Source: Pontibacter harenae (GTDB taxonomy: Bacteria; Bacteroidota; Bacteroidia; Cytophagales; Hymenobacteraceae). Taken from it: DNA of 64,000 bases. Position numbers and translations under genes: made by a program. The notes beneath the pieces are model-generated. The model made no database searches, was not told where the DNA came from, and was given only the letters and a program-made list of their open reading frames with translations. The DNA lies in the NCBI RefSeq assembly GCF_020907245.1, contig NZ_JAJJWH010000007.1:1-64000 (forward strand), in the 5' to 3' direction. Below, in pieces: positions 10,301-17,908 of this stretch (the stretch's first letter is position 1; the number at the start of each line of letters is the position of its first letter).

Positions 10301-11586
10301 TAAACGAGAAAGCCCTACAGTTCAGCAACGGTAGAGCTTTACTCGGAAAGCTCTACACAGAAACATTTCCTGGCATCAAAAAAAACGGTATTTTCGAAAA
10401 GTGTGTGAAGACAGTGGAAGAAAACATTCCGCAGGATTTTGAAATATTTTATACACACGAAGGCTACAACCGCTGGTTTCGCTTTATAACTGTAAAGTTA
10501 AAAGATGGCCTGGTTCTGAACTTAGAAGATATTACCGAGCGCAAGAACTCGCAGCAAGAGCTACTGAAACAGCACAAAGTGCTAACTCAATCGGAGGAGG
10601 TGGCCCGCATGGGCAGCTGGGAGTACGACAGAACGCACGATACCATGCATTGGTCTGATGGCATGTACCGCCTGTTTCATTTAACTGCTGGTAGTACCAT
10701 CAGCATGGAATTTTACTTAACATCTGCAGTTGACGAAGACCGCCCTATAGCTGAAAAAGTGATTAGCCTGATGCGTGAGCACAACCAACCATTTGAGGAA
10801 ACTTTACGCATAAAACAAAAGAGCAAAATCATCACGCTAAAGATAAAAGGCATACCATTACATAATGAGCAAAACCAAGTAGAGAAAATGCTTGGTGTTG
10901 ACCTGGATATATCAGAGATCAAACGGCTGGAGCAGGAGAACCTGCAAATTCGCCTCAACCAACAAAAAGCACTTTTACTTGCTATACTAGAAGCTCAGGA
11001 AGCCGAAAGAAAACGTATTTCAGAATCGTTACACAATGGTGTAGGTCAGATACTCTATGCCACCAAGCTTAACCTAGAGCAGATGGCGCAACAGGTAAAA
11101 TCGCAGCAATACAAAGCCACAGCAGAATTACTAAACAGAGCGATAGACGAAACAAGGTGGGTATCTCATGAGCTAGTGCCTATGTTGCTGAATGACTTTG
11201 GGCTAGAAAAAGCGCTGGAAGATTTGTGCGAGAAGTACGAAAATAGCTCCCTCTTTCTGAACTGTAAGTCTGATGGGCTGCAAGAGCGGCTCGAACCCCA
11301 TATAGAAATAGCCATTTTTAGGATAGCCCAAGAGTTAGTAAATAACATTGTAAAACATGCCAAAGCCTCAGCCGCATCACTTCAACTCAGCCAGCAAAAC
11401 GAGCAGATAACCTTACAGGTCAGGGACAATGGCAAAGGCTTTAACTACGAAGATGGAAAAACAAAGGGCTTGGGGCTGCGATCCATTAAGGACCGTGTGA
11501 AGCTCCTGAATGGCTCGTTCTCCATCACTAAACCCAAAACGGGCAAAGGCACCCTTGTTACCGTTCAGATTCCGTTACAACCTTAG
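7351..11586 (+). CDS. Multi-PAS sensor histidine kinase (nine PAS domains)
   Basis: A 1411-residue cytoplasmic kinase without membrane segments. I count nine PAS/PAC units, most ending in the PAC-like hallmark DITE or DISE (for example DITEAIN, DISERKL, DITEQKK, DITELKN, DVTARKQ, DITERKL, DITERKN, DISEIKR); the first ends in VEDCTERE. A coiled coil follows near residues 920-945. The dimerisation and phosphoacceptor region is of the HisKA_3 (NarX/DegS) type, with EAERKRISESLHNGVGQ carrying the His near residue 1230. The C-terminal ATPase domain has NNIVKHAKA, DNGKGF and GLGLRSIKDR. No response regulator is adjacent, so it is an orphan; LuxR-type partners are usual for this kinase class. The ligands are unknown. 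Confidence 0.92.
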   Translation: MKATATLPKQVLKAFESVPDLYLILSPDLVIFTASDAYLQATRTERNTIEGKYIFDVFPENPAAKEANAVNNLKASFQQVLSSKKPHRMAVQQYDLQLTDDKFETRYWEPTNTPVLDKKGEVHYIIHKVEDCTEREVNKQRVEVLEQEVHKKQLQEREEFLKSAEIIGHTGSYEGDFTTMQFLFSENMYRLLGREPYSFTPTIDYIDSISVPEDALEIHKILDEAVKNKASYKYFRRVYWPNGEIHHIVSRGKVIYDEQGKPSKLYGTAHDITEAINFQNELKAGKELLQSVFETSFSGIVVVNSIRNKANEIIDFEYRLSNRIASELLKPELIGKRASEVLPGLKAEGFFSTFRNVVDTGQPVDFENYYNADGYKNWFRITAQKLEDGLLISFEDISERKLTEQNLKEEQRRLKDAQALGRIGYFERKISDDTFFWSDELFRIHGLEPQSEEITLERVLSFMHPHDRPEMENAIMNLRNTGDPLDKTLRIVRADGDIRYVHRRVQILEDKNGQPYKHYGTVQDITEQKKAEEKIAKREAQYRTLVNNTPDSISRWNKNMKLIFANAAFESKSGLLNEYLFGKDINGMVQQNTIALPWIKSLRKVFDTGKAVEHHNSFPTPHGKSHFHSRLVPEKNAAGEVETVLAIARDITELKNVEQEVIRVKEELAQKATDKYLSLFNSMEQAFGIAELIFDKQDNPTDFRWLELNPQFLNLTVFSQTEILSGKTVRQVAPNTEEVWFKRYGEVAKTGKAIHFEAHSPSLGKWFEVNAFRTGNPADRQVAVLFSDVTARKQNEQALRDAQESLTIAVEAAAMGTWNLDIIQDLSGHRNLRHDQIFGYSIPQKDWSLKVARRHIVEEDQEIFDAAISRAMETGELSFEVRTRWTDGSVHWVAAKGRIYFDENGKPVCGAGVNFDITERKLIEKQLQQFNVKLEQQVEERTLALKESKELLQSIVEVSLSGISVFQAVRNAEGKIEDFVWVLVNEKALQFSNGRALLGKLYTETFPGIKKNGIFEKCVKTVEENIPQDFEIFYTHEGYNRWFRFITVKLKDGLVLNLEDITERKNSQQELLKQHKVLTQSEEVARMGSWEYDRTHDTMHWSDGMYRLFHLTAGSTISMEFYLTSAVDEDRPIAEKVISLMREHNQPFEETLRIKQKSKIITLKIKGIPLHNEQNQVEKMLGVDLDISEIKRLEQENLQIRLNQQKALLLAILEAQEAERKRISESLHNGVGQILYATKLNLEQMAQQVKSQQYKATAELLNRAIDETRWVSHELVPMLLNDFGLEKALEDLCEKYENSSLFLNCKSDGLQERLEPHIEIAIFRIAQELVNNIVKHAKASAASLQLSQQNEQITLQVRDNGKGFNYEDGKTKGLGLRSIKDRVKLLNGSFSITKPKTGKGTLVTVQIPLQP

Positions 11587-11659
11587 AAAATTCATTTATC
11601 TACTGCTCTACAGAAATTGAAGCGGTAAAAAGCCAAAGCAAATACACTCCTCATAGTTC

Positions 11660-12085
11660 ATGTTTAGAAAGCTACTGTACACCGACGATGCCCGTACCAC
11701 CATCCTCATCCGCCTAATGGTAGGTGCTGTTTTCCTTTCAGAAGGCATTCAAAAGTTCCTGTTCTCCGCTACCCGTGGCGCAGGGCGCTTTGAAAAAATT
11801 GGATTACCAAGCCCTGAGCTTCTTGGCTACTTTGTTGGGTCATTTGAAGCAGTGTGTGGTGCTCTGGTTCTGATAGGGCTGTTTACACGATTAGCTTCTC
11901 TCCCACTCCTGGTCATTATGCTGGTAGCCATAGGCACAACAAAACTGGATGTATTAGCAAACGATGGTTTCTGGGAAATGCTGCACGGCAGCCGTACTGA
12001 TTGGTCTATGCTGCTCGGAAGTACTTTTCTGCTGCTAAAAGGCGGCGGTAAATGGTCTGCTGATCGGGCACTTATTCAAGTATAA
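11660..12085 (+). CDS. DoxX family membrane protein
   Basis: A 141-residue integral membrane protein of the DoxX family with four hydrophobic segments. The family pattern is recognisable in RLMVGAVFLSEGIQKFLF near the N-terminus and in the middle segment GSFEAVCGALVLIGLFTRLA. Members are linked to thiosulfate:quinone oxidoreductase or to general redox protection in some bacteria, but here nothing points to a specific substrate. It follows the PAS kinase by 73 bases and precedes a strong terminator, so the two may share a transcript. Confidence 0.85.
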   Translation: MFRKLLYTDDARTTILIRLMVGAVFLSEGIQKFLFSATRGAGRFEKIGLPSPELLGYFVGSFEAVCGALVLIGLFTRLASLPLLVIMLVAIGTTKLDVLANDGFWEMLHGSRTDWSMLLGSTFLLLKGGGKWSADRALIQV

Positions 12086-12128
12086 AAACAAAGGCGCCTC
12101 TGCTATTCACAGAGGCGCCTTTGTTTTT
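12084..12128. terminator. Bidirectional terminator between doxX and glgB
   Basis: Perfect 19-base inverted repeat (12084-12102 and 12110-12128) with a 7-base loop. The GC-rich core GGCGCCTCTG is flanked by A and T runs. It separates the plus-strand doxX gene from the convergent minus-strand glgB. Confidence 0.9.
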
Positions 12129-12143
12129 AAATCTTATTTGTTC

Positions 12144-14549
12144 TTAAGAAGCTGTAGGCTCAAACTTGAAGTACATGACAGCTAATGGTGGAATTTTCAG
12201 TTCTAGCGAATTTTCTTTACCGTGCGATGGCGATGAAATTGTTTGGATGGTAGCGTGATGAACGAAATCGCTTCCGCCGTAACGGCTATCATCACTGTTA
12301 AATATTTCGCGCCACGCTCCTGCTGCAGGCACACCCAAATGATAATTAGAATGCACCGCTGGCGTAAAGTTACAAACCACCAAAATCAAATCGTCTGGCG
12401 AGCTGCCTTTGCGCACGAAGCTGATAATACTATTGTGCGCATCTTGGTAGTCAATCCATTCAAAACCTCTATCATCAAAAGCATAGGTATAAAAACTCGG
12501 CTCCTGACGATATACGTGGTTAAGCTCGCTTACCAGTTGTCTGATGCCCACATGAGGGGCATACTCCAGTAAGTGCCACTCTAGGCTACTATCGTGGTTC
12601 CACTCTGTGGTCTGCCCTATCTCACCGCCCATAAACAGCAATTTGTGGCCTGGGTGAGCATACATGTAAGCGTATAGCGTACGCAGGTTCGCAAAGCGCT
12701 GCCAATCGTCTCCTGGCATTTTACGAAGCAAGGCTCCTTTGCCATGTACCACCTCGTCATGCGAAAGCGGCAACATAAAGCGCTCAGAGAAGGCGTACAT
12801 CATACTGAACGTGATCTCGCCCTGATGGTATCTTCTGTAGATAGAGTCTTTAGAGAAGTAGTCGAGGGTATCGTGCATCCAACCCATCATCCACTTCATG
12901 TTAAAGCCTAAACCTCCCTGGTCAACTGGGCCTGTTACTCCTGGCCAGGCAGTAGATTCCTCGGCTATAGTTGTTACATCAGGGAATTTCTCATGCACCG
13001 CCGAATTAAAGTCCTTCAGCAAAGAAATAGCTTCTAAGTTCTCACGCCCGCCATACTCATTCGGAATCCACTCATCGTGTTTACGAGAGTAGTCCAGGTA
13101 CAGCATAGAGGCCACCGCATCTACACGCAAGCCGTCTACATGGTACTTATCAAGCCAGAACAAGGCATTGCTGATCAGGAAAGATCTTACCTCGTTACGT
13201 CCATAGTTAAAGATATAGCTGTTCCAATCGGGGTGGAAACCTTTACGTGGGTCAGCGTGCTCAAACAAGTGCGTGCCATCGAAATAAGCTAAGCCATGTT
13301 CGTCAGACGGGAAGTGAGACGGAACCCAGTCCATGATAACGCCTATACCTTCGGCATGCAGGGTGTCTATCAAATACATCAGGTCTTCAGGAGAGCCAAA
13401 CTGGCTCGTAGCCGCAAAGTATCCTGTAATCTGATATCCCCAGGAACCACCGAATGGATGGTGCGCTAAAGGCATAAACTCCACATGGGTATAGCCCATT
13501 TCTTTCATATAAGCAGGAAGTTGCTCGGCCATCTCACGGTACGTAAGCGAACGGTTGTCTTCCTCTGGCTTTCTGCGCCAAGAGCCGAAGTGCATCTCAT
13601 ACACCGTATAAGGCTGCGGTTCTAAGTTATTCTCACGGCGGCTTTCCAGCCAGTTATTATCTTTCCAGCTATAGTCTAAGTCTGTTACAATAGAGGCTGT
13701 TTGCGGCGGCACTTCACGTGCAAAAGCAAACGGATCGCTTTTCTCTACCTGGTAAAGGTGGTAGCGCGACTTGATCTGGTATTTGTAGAGCATGCCTGCC
13801 CCAACATCGGGCACAAAACCCTCCCAAACGCCAGAACCGTCGGAACGAGCCTGCAATGGGTGGCTCTCACGGTTCCACCAGTTAAAATCGCCCATTACAG
13901 CTACCTGCTCGGCATTAGGAGCCCATACCGCAAAGTAAGTACCTTTGCGGCCATTGTGCTCCATTACATGCGAGCCTAGCTTATCATATAGTGTGTAATG
14001 GCGGCCTTCTCTGAAAAGATAAATATCAAATTCAGTGAATCGGCTGACATCGTGGTAAATATTTTTTTGTTCTTCTGTTTGCTGTTGATCCGCAGAAGTT
14101 TGGTTTTCGTTTGTTTGCATAGTTTGTTCGGGCTGTTGTTCTTCAGTTGATTTCTTAGTACTACGCCCTTTCACCTTCGGCACTACCAGTTCCTGCACCA
14201 CATCAGATGTAGCAACAGGTATAGGTACCCCTGCTTCATCTGCTGCAGCACCAGCTTTTTTGGCACTGCCTTTTTTAGCCGTTTTGGGAGCAGCACTGGC
14301 ATCGGCAGCAGAAGCTTCACTTCCTTTTGCTTTCGTTTTGCCAGCTGCTGCTTTTGATACCTTCTCAGTTACAGGCGCACCCATTTCCGCTACTGCAGAC
14401 TCTGTTTTCTTTGGTCTGCCTTTTTTTGGCGTTGCCGTAGCCTCGTGCTCAGGTGTTGCACCTTTAGAAGCTGTGGTTTTCTTTGCGCCAGTTGTAGCTT
14501 TTGCCTGGTCTGTGGTTTCGGTTGCTGTGCCTTCTTTTCTCTTAGCCAT
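12144..14549 (-). CDS. glgB: 1,4-alpha-glucan branching enzyme with long basic N-terminal extension
   Basis: GH13 branching enzyme that cuts alpha-1,4 chains and re-attaches them by alpha-1,6 links. The catalytic part starts near residue 164 with a CBM48-like domain (TYFAVWAPNAEQVAVMGDFN). The GH13 triad is intact: Asp477 in GLRVDAVASM, Glu530 in TIAEES, Asp598 in LPLSHDEVVHG. The first 163 residues are unusual: Ala/Lys/Thr-rich, low complexity, with PKKGRPKK (an AT-hook core) at 41-48 and VKGRSTKK at 126-133, then a Gln/Glu-rich linker. An internal ATG at 14120 (MQTNENQ) would yield a normal-length enzyme. The upstream ATG overlaps the treS stop by 8 bases, favouring the long form. It is last in the glgE-treS-glgB operon. 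Confidence 0.95.
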   Translation of the reverse strand: MAKRKEGTATETTDQAKATTGAKKTTASKGATPEHEATATPKKGRPKKTESAVAEMGAPVTEKVSKAAAGKTKAKGSEASAADASAAPKTAKKGSAKKAGAAADEAGVPIPVATSDVVQELVVPKVKGRSTKKSTEEQQPEQTMQTNENQTSADQQQTEEQKNIYHDVSRFTEFDIYLFREGRHYTLYDKLGSHVMEHNGRKGTYFAVWAPNAEQVAVMGDFNWWNRESHPLQARSDGSGVWEGFVPDVGAGMLYKYQIKSRYHLYQVEKSDPFAFAREVPPQTASIVTDLDYSWKDNNWLESRRENNLEPQPYTVYEMHFGSWRRKPEEDNRSLTYREMAEQLPAYMKEMGYTHVEFMPLAHHPFGGSWGYQITGYFAATSQFGSPEDLMYLIDTLHAEGIGVIMDWVPSHFPSDEHGLAYFDGTHLFEHADPRKGFHPDWNSYIFNYGRNEVRSFLISNALFWLDKYHVDGLRVDAVASMLYLDYSRKHDEWIPNEYGGRENLEAISLLKDFNSAVHEKFPDVTTIAEESTAWPGVTGPVDQGGLGFNMKWMMGWMHDTLDYFSKDSIYRRYHQGEITFSMMYAFSERFMLPLSHDEVVHGKGALLRKMPGDDWQRFANLRTLYAYMYAHPGHKLLFMGGEIGQTTEWNHDSSLEWHLLEYAPHVGIRQLVSELNHVYRQEPSFYTYAFDDRGFEWIDYQDAHNSIISFVRKGSSPDDLILVVCNFTPAVHSNYHLGVPAAGAWREIFNSDDSRYGGSDFVHHATIQTISSPSHGKENSLELKIPPLAVMYFKFEPTAS

Positions 14550-17500
14550 TACTATACTTCCTCATGATGTATTTAATGCCTCTGATCGGAATCTGTACCC
14601 AATCCGGACGGTTGTTCAATTCGTATCCTAATTCGTATATCGCTTTTTCCAGCAGGAAGGTTTGCATAAGTACCTCAAAGTCTTCTTCATTGCTCGGCAC
14701 AATGCCTGTTCCCTTCGTTTTACCGAGGTAAGAATGCATAAAGAACCCGCTGGCGTAGTGGTACCAATGCTCAGCTAACTGCTCCAGGTATTCGGCATCT
14801 TCTTTACGCAGGCCTTCTTGTTGGAAAAGGGCATTATAAGCCGCATAATGGAAAGAGCGAATCATACCTGCCACATCGCGCAATGCAGAACGCTTCAGAC
14901 GACGCTCACTGAATGAACGCGCTGGCTCGCCTTCAAAGTCGATAATGTAGAAGTCACGACCGGTAAACAGCACCTGCCCTAAATGGTAGTCGCCGTGGTT
15001 CCTGATCTTCATGGTATCAATCTTATGGGCGAAAATCATTTTTAGTCGCTCCAGCACCTGCTCCCGCATGTTCAGCACTTCCTCTGCCTCCGCTCTTACG
15101 TGCTCTGGCAAGTTTGGCAAGTGCTTGCGCAAACTATCGAAGTTACTGCGCACAAGCGATGTTAGCGATGAGAAGAGCGAACGCTGGTAGTGTAGCGAGA
15201 AGTCTTCTGGTACAAAATCTTTTTCCTCCGTAACAGACCCTAAGGCTAAGTGCATTTCGGCGGTTCTTCGGCCAAGCAGTTCTACACGCTCTATATAAGC
15301 ACCACCAAACTGCATCTGCACTTCATCAGGCACCTCTGTAAATGCCAGCGGCTTAGACAAGGATCCTACAGGTGTTTTCAGCTTTCTGCGCTCGTCCTGC
15401 GTTTGCAGGCGCTCATAGAATCGCTTCAGCGAATCTTCCATATAGTTCCAGGCGTCGCCTTGGTTTGGCACCAGTTCTTGTAGCATAGCTAGCACCATTG
15501 GCTGCTTACCAGGCTCATGCTGTTCTATGGCACCCAAAAACTTAGGAACATTTTCAAAACCAAGCTGCTCTGTCAGCATCTGCACCACTTCTACATCAGG
15601 ATTTATGATTCTGTCTAGCTTGCGGTAGACTTTCATAAACAGGTTATTGTTGTAGATAATGGAGGTGTTGCTCTGTTCAGCTTTCAGTATTTTAGATGAT
15701 GGCGTACTTTCAGCACTCTTCATTTCAGAGGTTAACTGGCGAACACTGTTGCCCACAAGTTCTGCACCCTCTTGTTTTACTCTTCTACGCTTGGCCATCA
15801 GTTGCAGCAGCATCTGCCTGAAGTCTTCGCTGTAGAGGGCATCGTATAGCACCCCGTCCTTTCCGCCTACAGTAACACGCGCAATAATGGCATGTGGCTG
15901 CGTATCACGAAGCTCCTCCTCTTGTTCGCCTGTAGCAAAAGCAACAGGTAATTGGTAAAGCTCTGGCAAACCTTCGTTGTAGCTTACTTCTATAAACAGC
16001 CACGAAGCATCCTGCTTACCAGCAGATACTGGTATGTTACTCACCAGCTGCATGCGCTGTATCGTGCGGGCTTTTCCGCCGAACCAGCGTTTCTTCAATA
16101 TGTACGGAGGCAATATTCTAGACTCCAGCGCCTTGATTGTTTTGGCCTCGAAAACAGTTTTCAAGGAAGCTAACTGCAACTCAGGTCTTGTATGTTCCTG
16201 ATCTTGCTCCTCTACCTCTTCCTGCTTCTGCAGTTCCATCCAATAGTAGCCGTGGCTACCCATCGTAAACACATATTCACCTTCTTTTATAGTAGGGAAT
16301 TTGTTCTTGCTGAAAACTTCTACTGGAACTCTGCCTTTAAACTCTTGCAGGTCCAGTTCTACCGCCTCTGGAAAGCGTGACAGGTTCGCAATTACTAAAA
16401 TAGTTTCTCCTTCGTACTCGCGCACAAAAGCTAACACTTTTGAGTTGGCTGGAGACAAGAACCTGATGCTACCACGGCCAAAGGCCTTGTAGCGCTTACG
16501 CATATTAATCACGCGGCGCATCCACCACAACAAAGAGTTGCTGTTATGGTTCTGCGTATCTACGTTCACTGACTCATACTTGTACTCTGGGTCAATAATA
16601 ATTGGCAGGTACAGTTTCTGAGGGTTGGCAGTAGAGAAGCCTGCGTTGCGGTCGTCGTTCCACTGCATTGGCGTACGCACACCGTCGCGGTCACCAAGGT
16701 AGTAGTTATCGCCCATGCCTATCTCATCGCCATAGTATACCACAGGTGTACCACGCATCGAGAAGAGCAGCACATTCAAGAGTTCAATCTTATTGCGATC
16801 GTTGTTCAGCAGTGGTGCCAGACGGTGGCGTATACCCAAGTTGATGCGGGCCATTGGGTCTTTGGTATACACTTTATACATGTAGTCACGCTCCTCGTCG
16901 GTCACCATCTCAAGCGTCAGCTCATCGTGGTTACGCAGGAACATGGCCCACTGGCACGTTTCAGGTATGTCTGGCGTCTGGTCAAAAATATCGATGATCG
17001 GGTAACGGTCTTCCATCTTCACCGACATAAACAGGCGCGGCATAATTGGAAAGTGGTAGTTCATATGGCACTCATCACCCTTACCAAAATAGGCAGCGGA
17101 GTCTTCTGGCCACATGTTCGCTTCTGCTAACAGCAACTTACCTTCATATTTGCTATCTACATGGGCACGTAGTTTTTTAAGGAACTCGTGCGTCTCAGGC
17201 AGGTTTTCGCAGTTGGTGTTTTCACGCTCAAACAAATATGGCACTGCATCCAAACGGAAACCATCCACGCCAAGGTCGAACCAATAATCCAGCACCTTAA
17301 ACACTTCCTTCTGTACTTCAGGATTGTCGTAGTTCAGGTCTGGCTGGTGCGAGAAAAAGCGGTGCCAAAAATACTGCTGCGCCACTGGGTCCCAGCTCCA
17401 GTTAGAAGGTTCAGTATCTGTAAAAATGATACGAACATCTTTAAATTTATTCGGATCGTCGCTCCACACATAAAAGTCTCTGTATTTAGAGCCTTTTTTT

Positions 17501-17877
17501 GCTTTGCGTGCCCGCTGAAACCACGGGTGCTGATCGGAAGTGTGGTTGATTACCAGCTCCGTAATTACTTTCAGGCCACGTCGATGCGCTTCTTTTACGA
17601 AAAGCTTAAAGTCCTGCATATTACCGTAAGACGGGTTAATGCTGAAATAATCGGCGATATCGTAGCCATCGTCTTTTAGCGGAGAAGGATAAAAGGGTAA
17701 CAGCCAGATAGCCGTTACGCCTAAATCTTCCAAGTAATCCAGCTTCTGCATCAGGCCTTTAAAATCGCCTATGCCGTCACCGTTCCCGTCTTTGAAGGCT
17801 TTGATGTGCAGCTCGTAAATAATGGCATCCTTGTACCAGTGGATGTTGTCGTCTAACAGGATTTTGTCCTCGGCCAT
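14542..17877 (-). CDS. treS: Trehalose synthase-maltokinase fusion (TreS-Mak)
   Basis: Bifunctional 1111-residue protein. The N-terminal GH13 half (about 1-560) isomerises trehalose and maltose; its catalytic residues are Asp210 (DGFRLDAVPYL), Glu252 (LLLAEANMWPED) and Asp318 (FLRNHDELTLE). The C-terminal half (about 590-1111) is a maltokinase that makes maltose-1-phosphate from maltose and ATP, with HGDYHLGQVLF as the catalytic loop, IDFEGEPARS as the metal-binding loop and the C-terminal helix KAIYELGYELNNRPDW typical of Pep2. The fusion supplies GlgE, whose gene lies 31 bases upstream; glgB overlaps the 3' end by 8 bases. Cytoplasmic, no signal peptide. Single-protein TreS-Pep2 fusions are known in other bacteria. 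Confidence 0.96.
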   Translation of the reverse strand: MAEDKILLDDNIHWYKDAIIYELHIKAFKDGNGDGIGDFKGLMQKLDYLEDLGVTAIWLLPFYPSPLKDDGYDIADYFSINPSYGNMQDFKLFVKEAHRRGLKVITELVINHTSDQHPWFQRARKAKKGSKYRDFYVWSDDPNKFKDVRIIFTDTEPSNWSWDPVAQQYFWHRFFSHQPDLNYDNPEVQKEVFKVLDYWFDLGVDGFRLDAVPYLFERENTNCENLPETHEFLKKLRAHVDSKYEGKLLLAEANMWPEDSAAYFGKGDECHMNYHFPIMPRLFMSVKMEDRYPIIDIFDQTPDIPETCQWAMFLRNHDELTLEMVTDEERDYMYKVYTKDPMARINLGIRHRLAPLLNNDRNKIELLNVLLFSMRGTPVVYYGDEIGMGDNYYLGDRDGVRTPMQWNDDRNAGFSTANPQKLYLPIIIDPEYKYESVNVDTQNHNSNSLLWWMRRVINMRKRYKAFGRGSIRFLSPANSKVLAFVREYEGETILVIANLSRFPEAVELDLQEFKGRVPVEVFSKNKFPTIKEGEYVFTMGSHGYYWMELQKQEEVEEQDQEHTRPELQLASLKTVFEAKTIKALESRILPPYILKKRWFGGKARTIQRMQLVSNIPVSAGKQDASWLFIEVSYNEGLPELYQLPVAFATGEQEEELRDTQPHAIIARVTVGGKDGVLYDALYSEDFRQMLLQLMAKRRRVKQEGAELVGNSVRQLTSEMKSAESTPSSKILKAEQSNTSIIYNNNLFMKVYRKLDRIINPDVEVVQMLTEQLGFENVPKFLGAIEQHEPGKQPMVLAMLQELVPNQGDAWNYMEDSLKRFYERLQTQDERRKLKTPVGSLSKPLAFTEVPDEVQMQFGGAYIERVELLGRRTAEMHLALGSVTEEKDFVPEDFSLHYQRSLFSSLTSLVRSNFDSLRKHLPNLPEHVRAEAEEVLNMREQVLERLKMIFAHKIDTMKIRNHGDYHLGQVLFTGRDFYIIDFEGEPARSFSERRLKRSALRDVAGMIRSFHYAAYNALFQQEGLRKEDAEYLEQLAEHWYHYASGFFMHSYLGKTKGTGIVPSNEEDFEVLMQTFLLEKAIYELGYELNNRPDWVQIPIRGIKYIMRKYSNG

Positions 17878-17908
17878 ATGTGTTATAGTGTTTTTCTATT
17901 AACCTGAA

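Noticed and set aside
17188-17679. A 163-codon open frame on the plus strand inside treS
   Set aside because: Shadow of the TreS catalytic region on the other strand; no family pattern.
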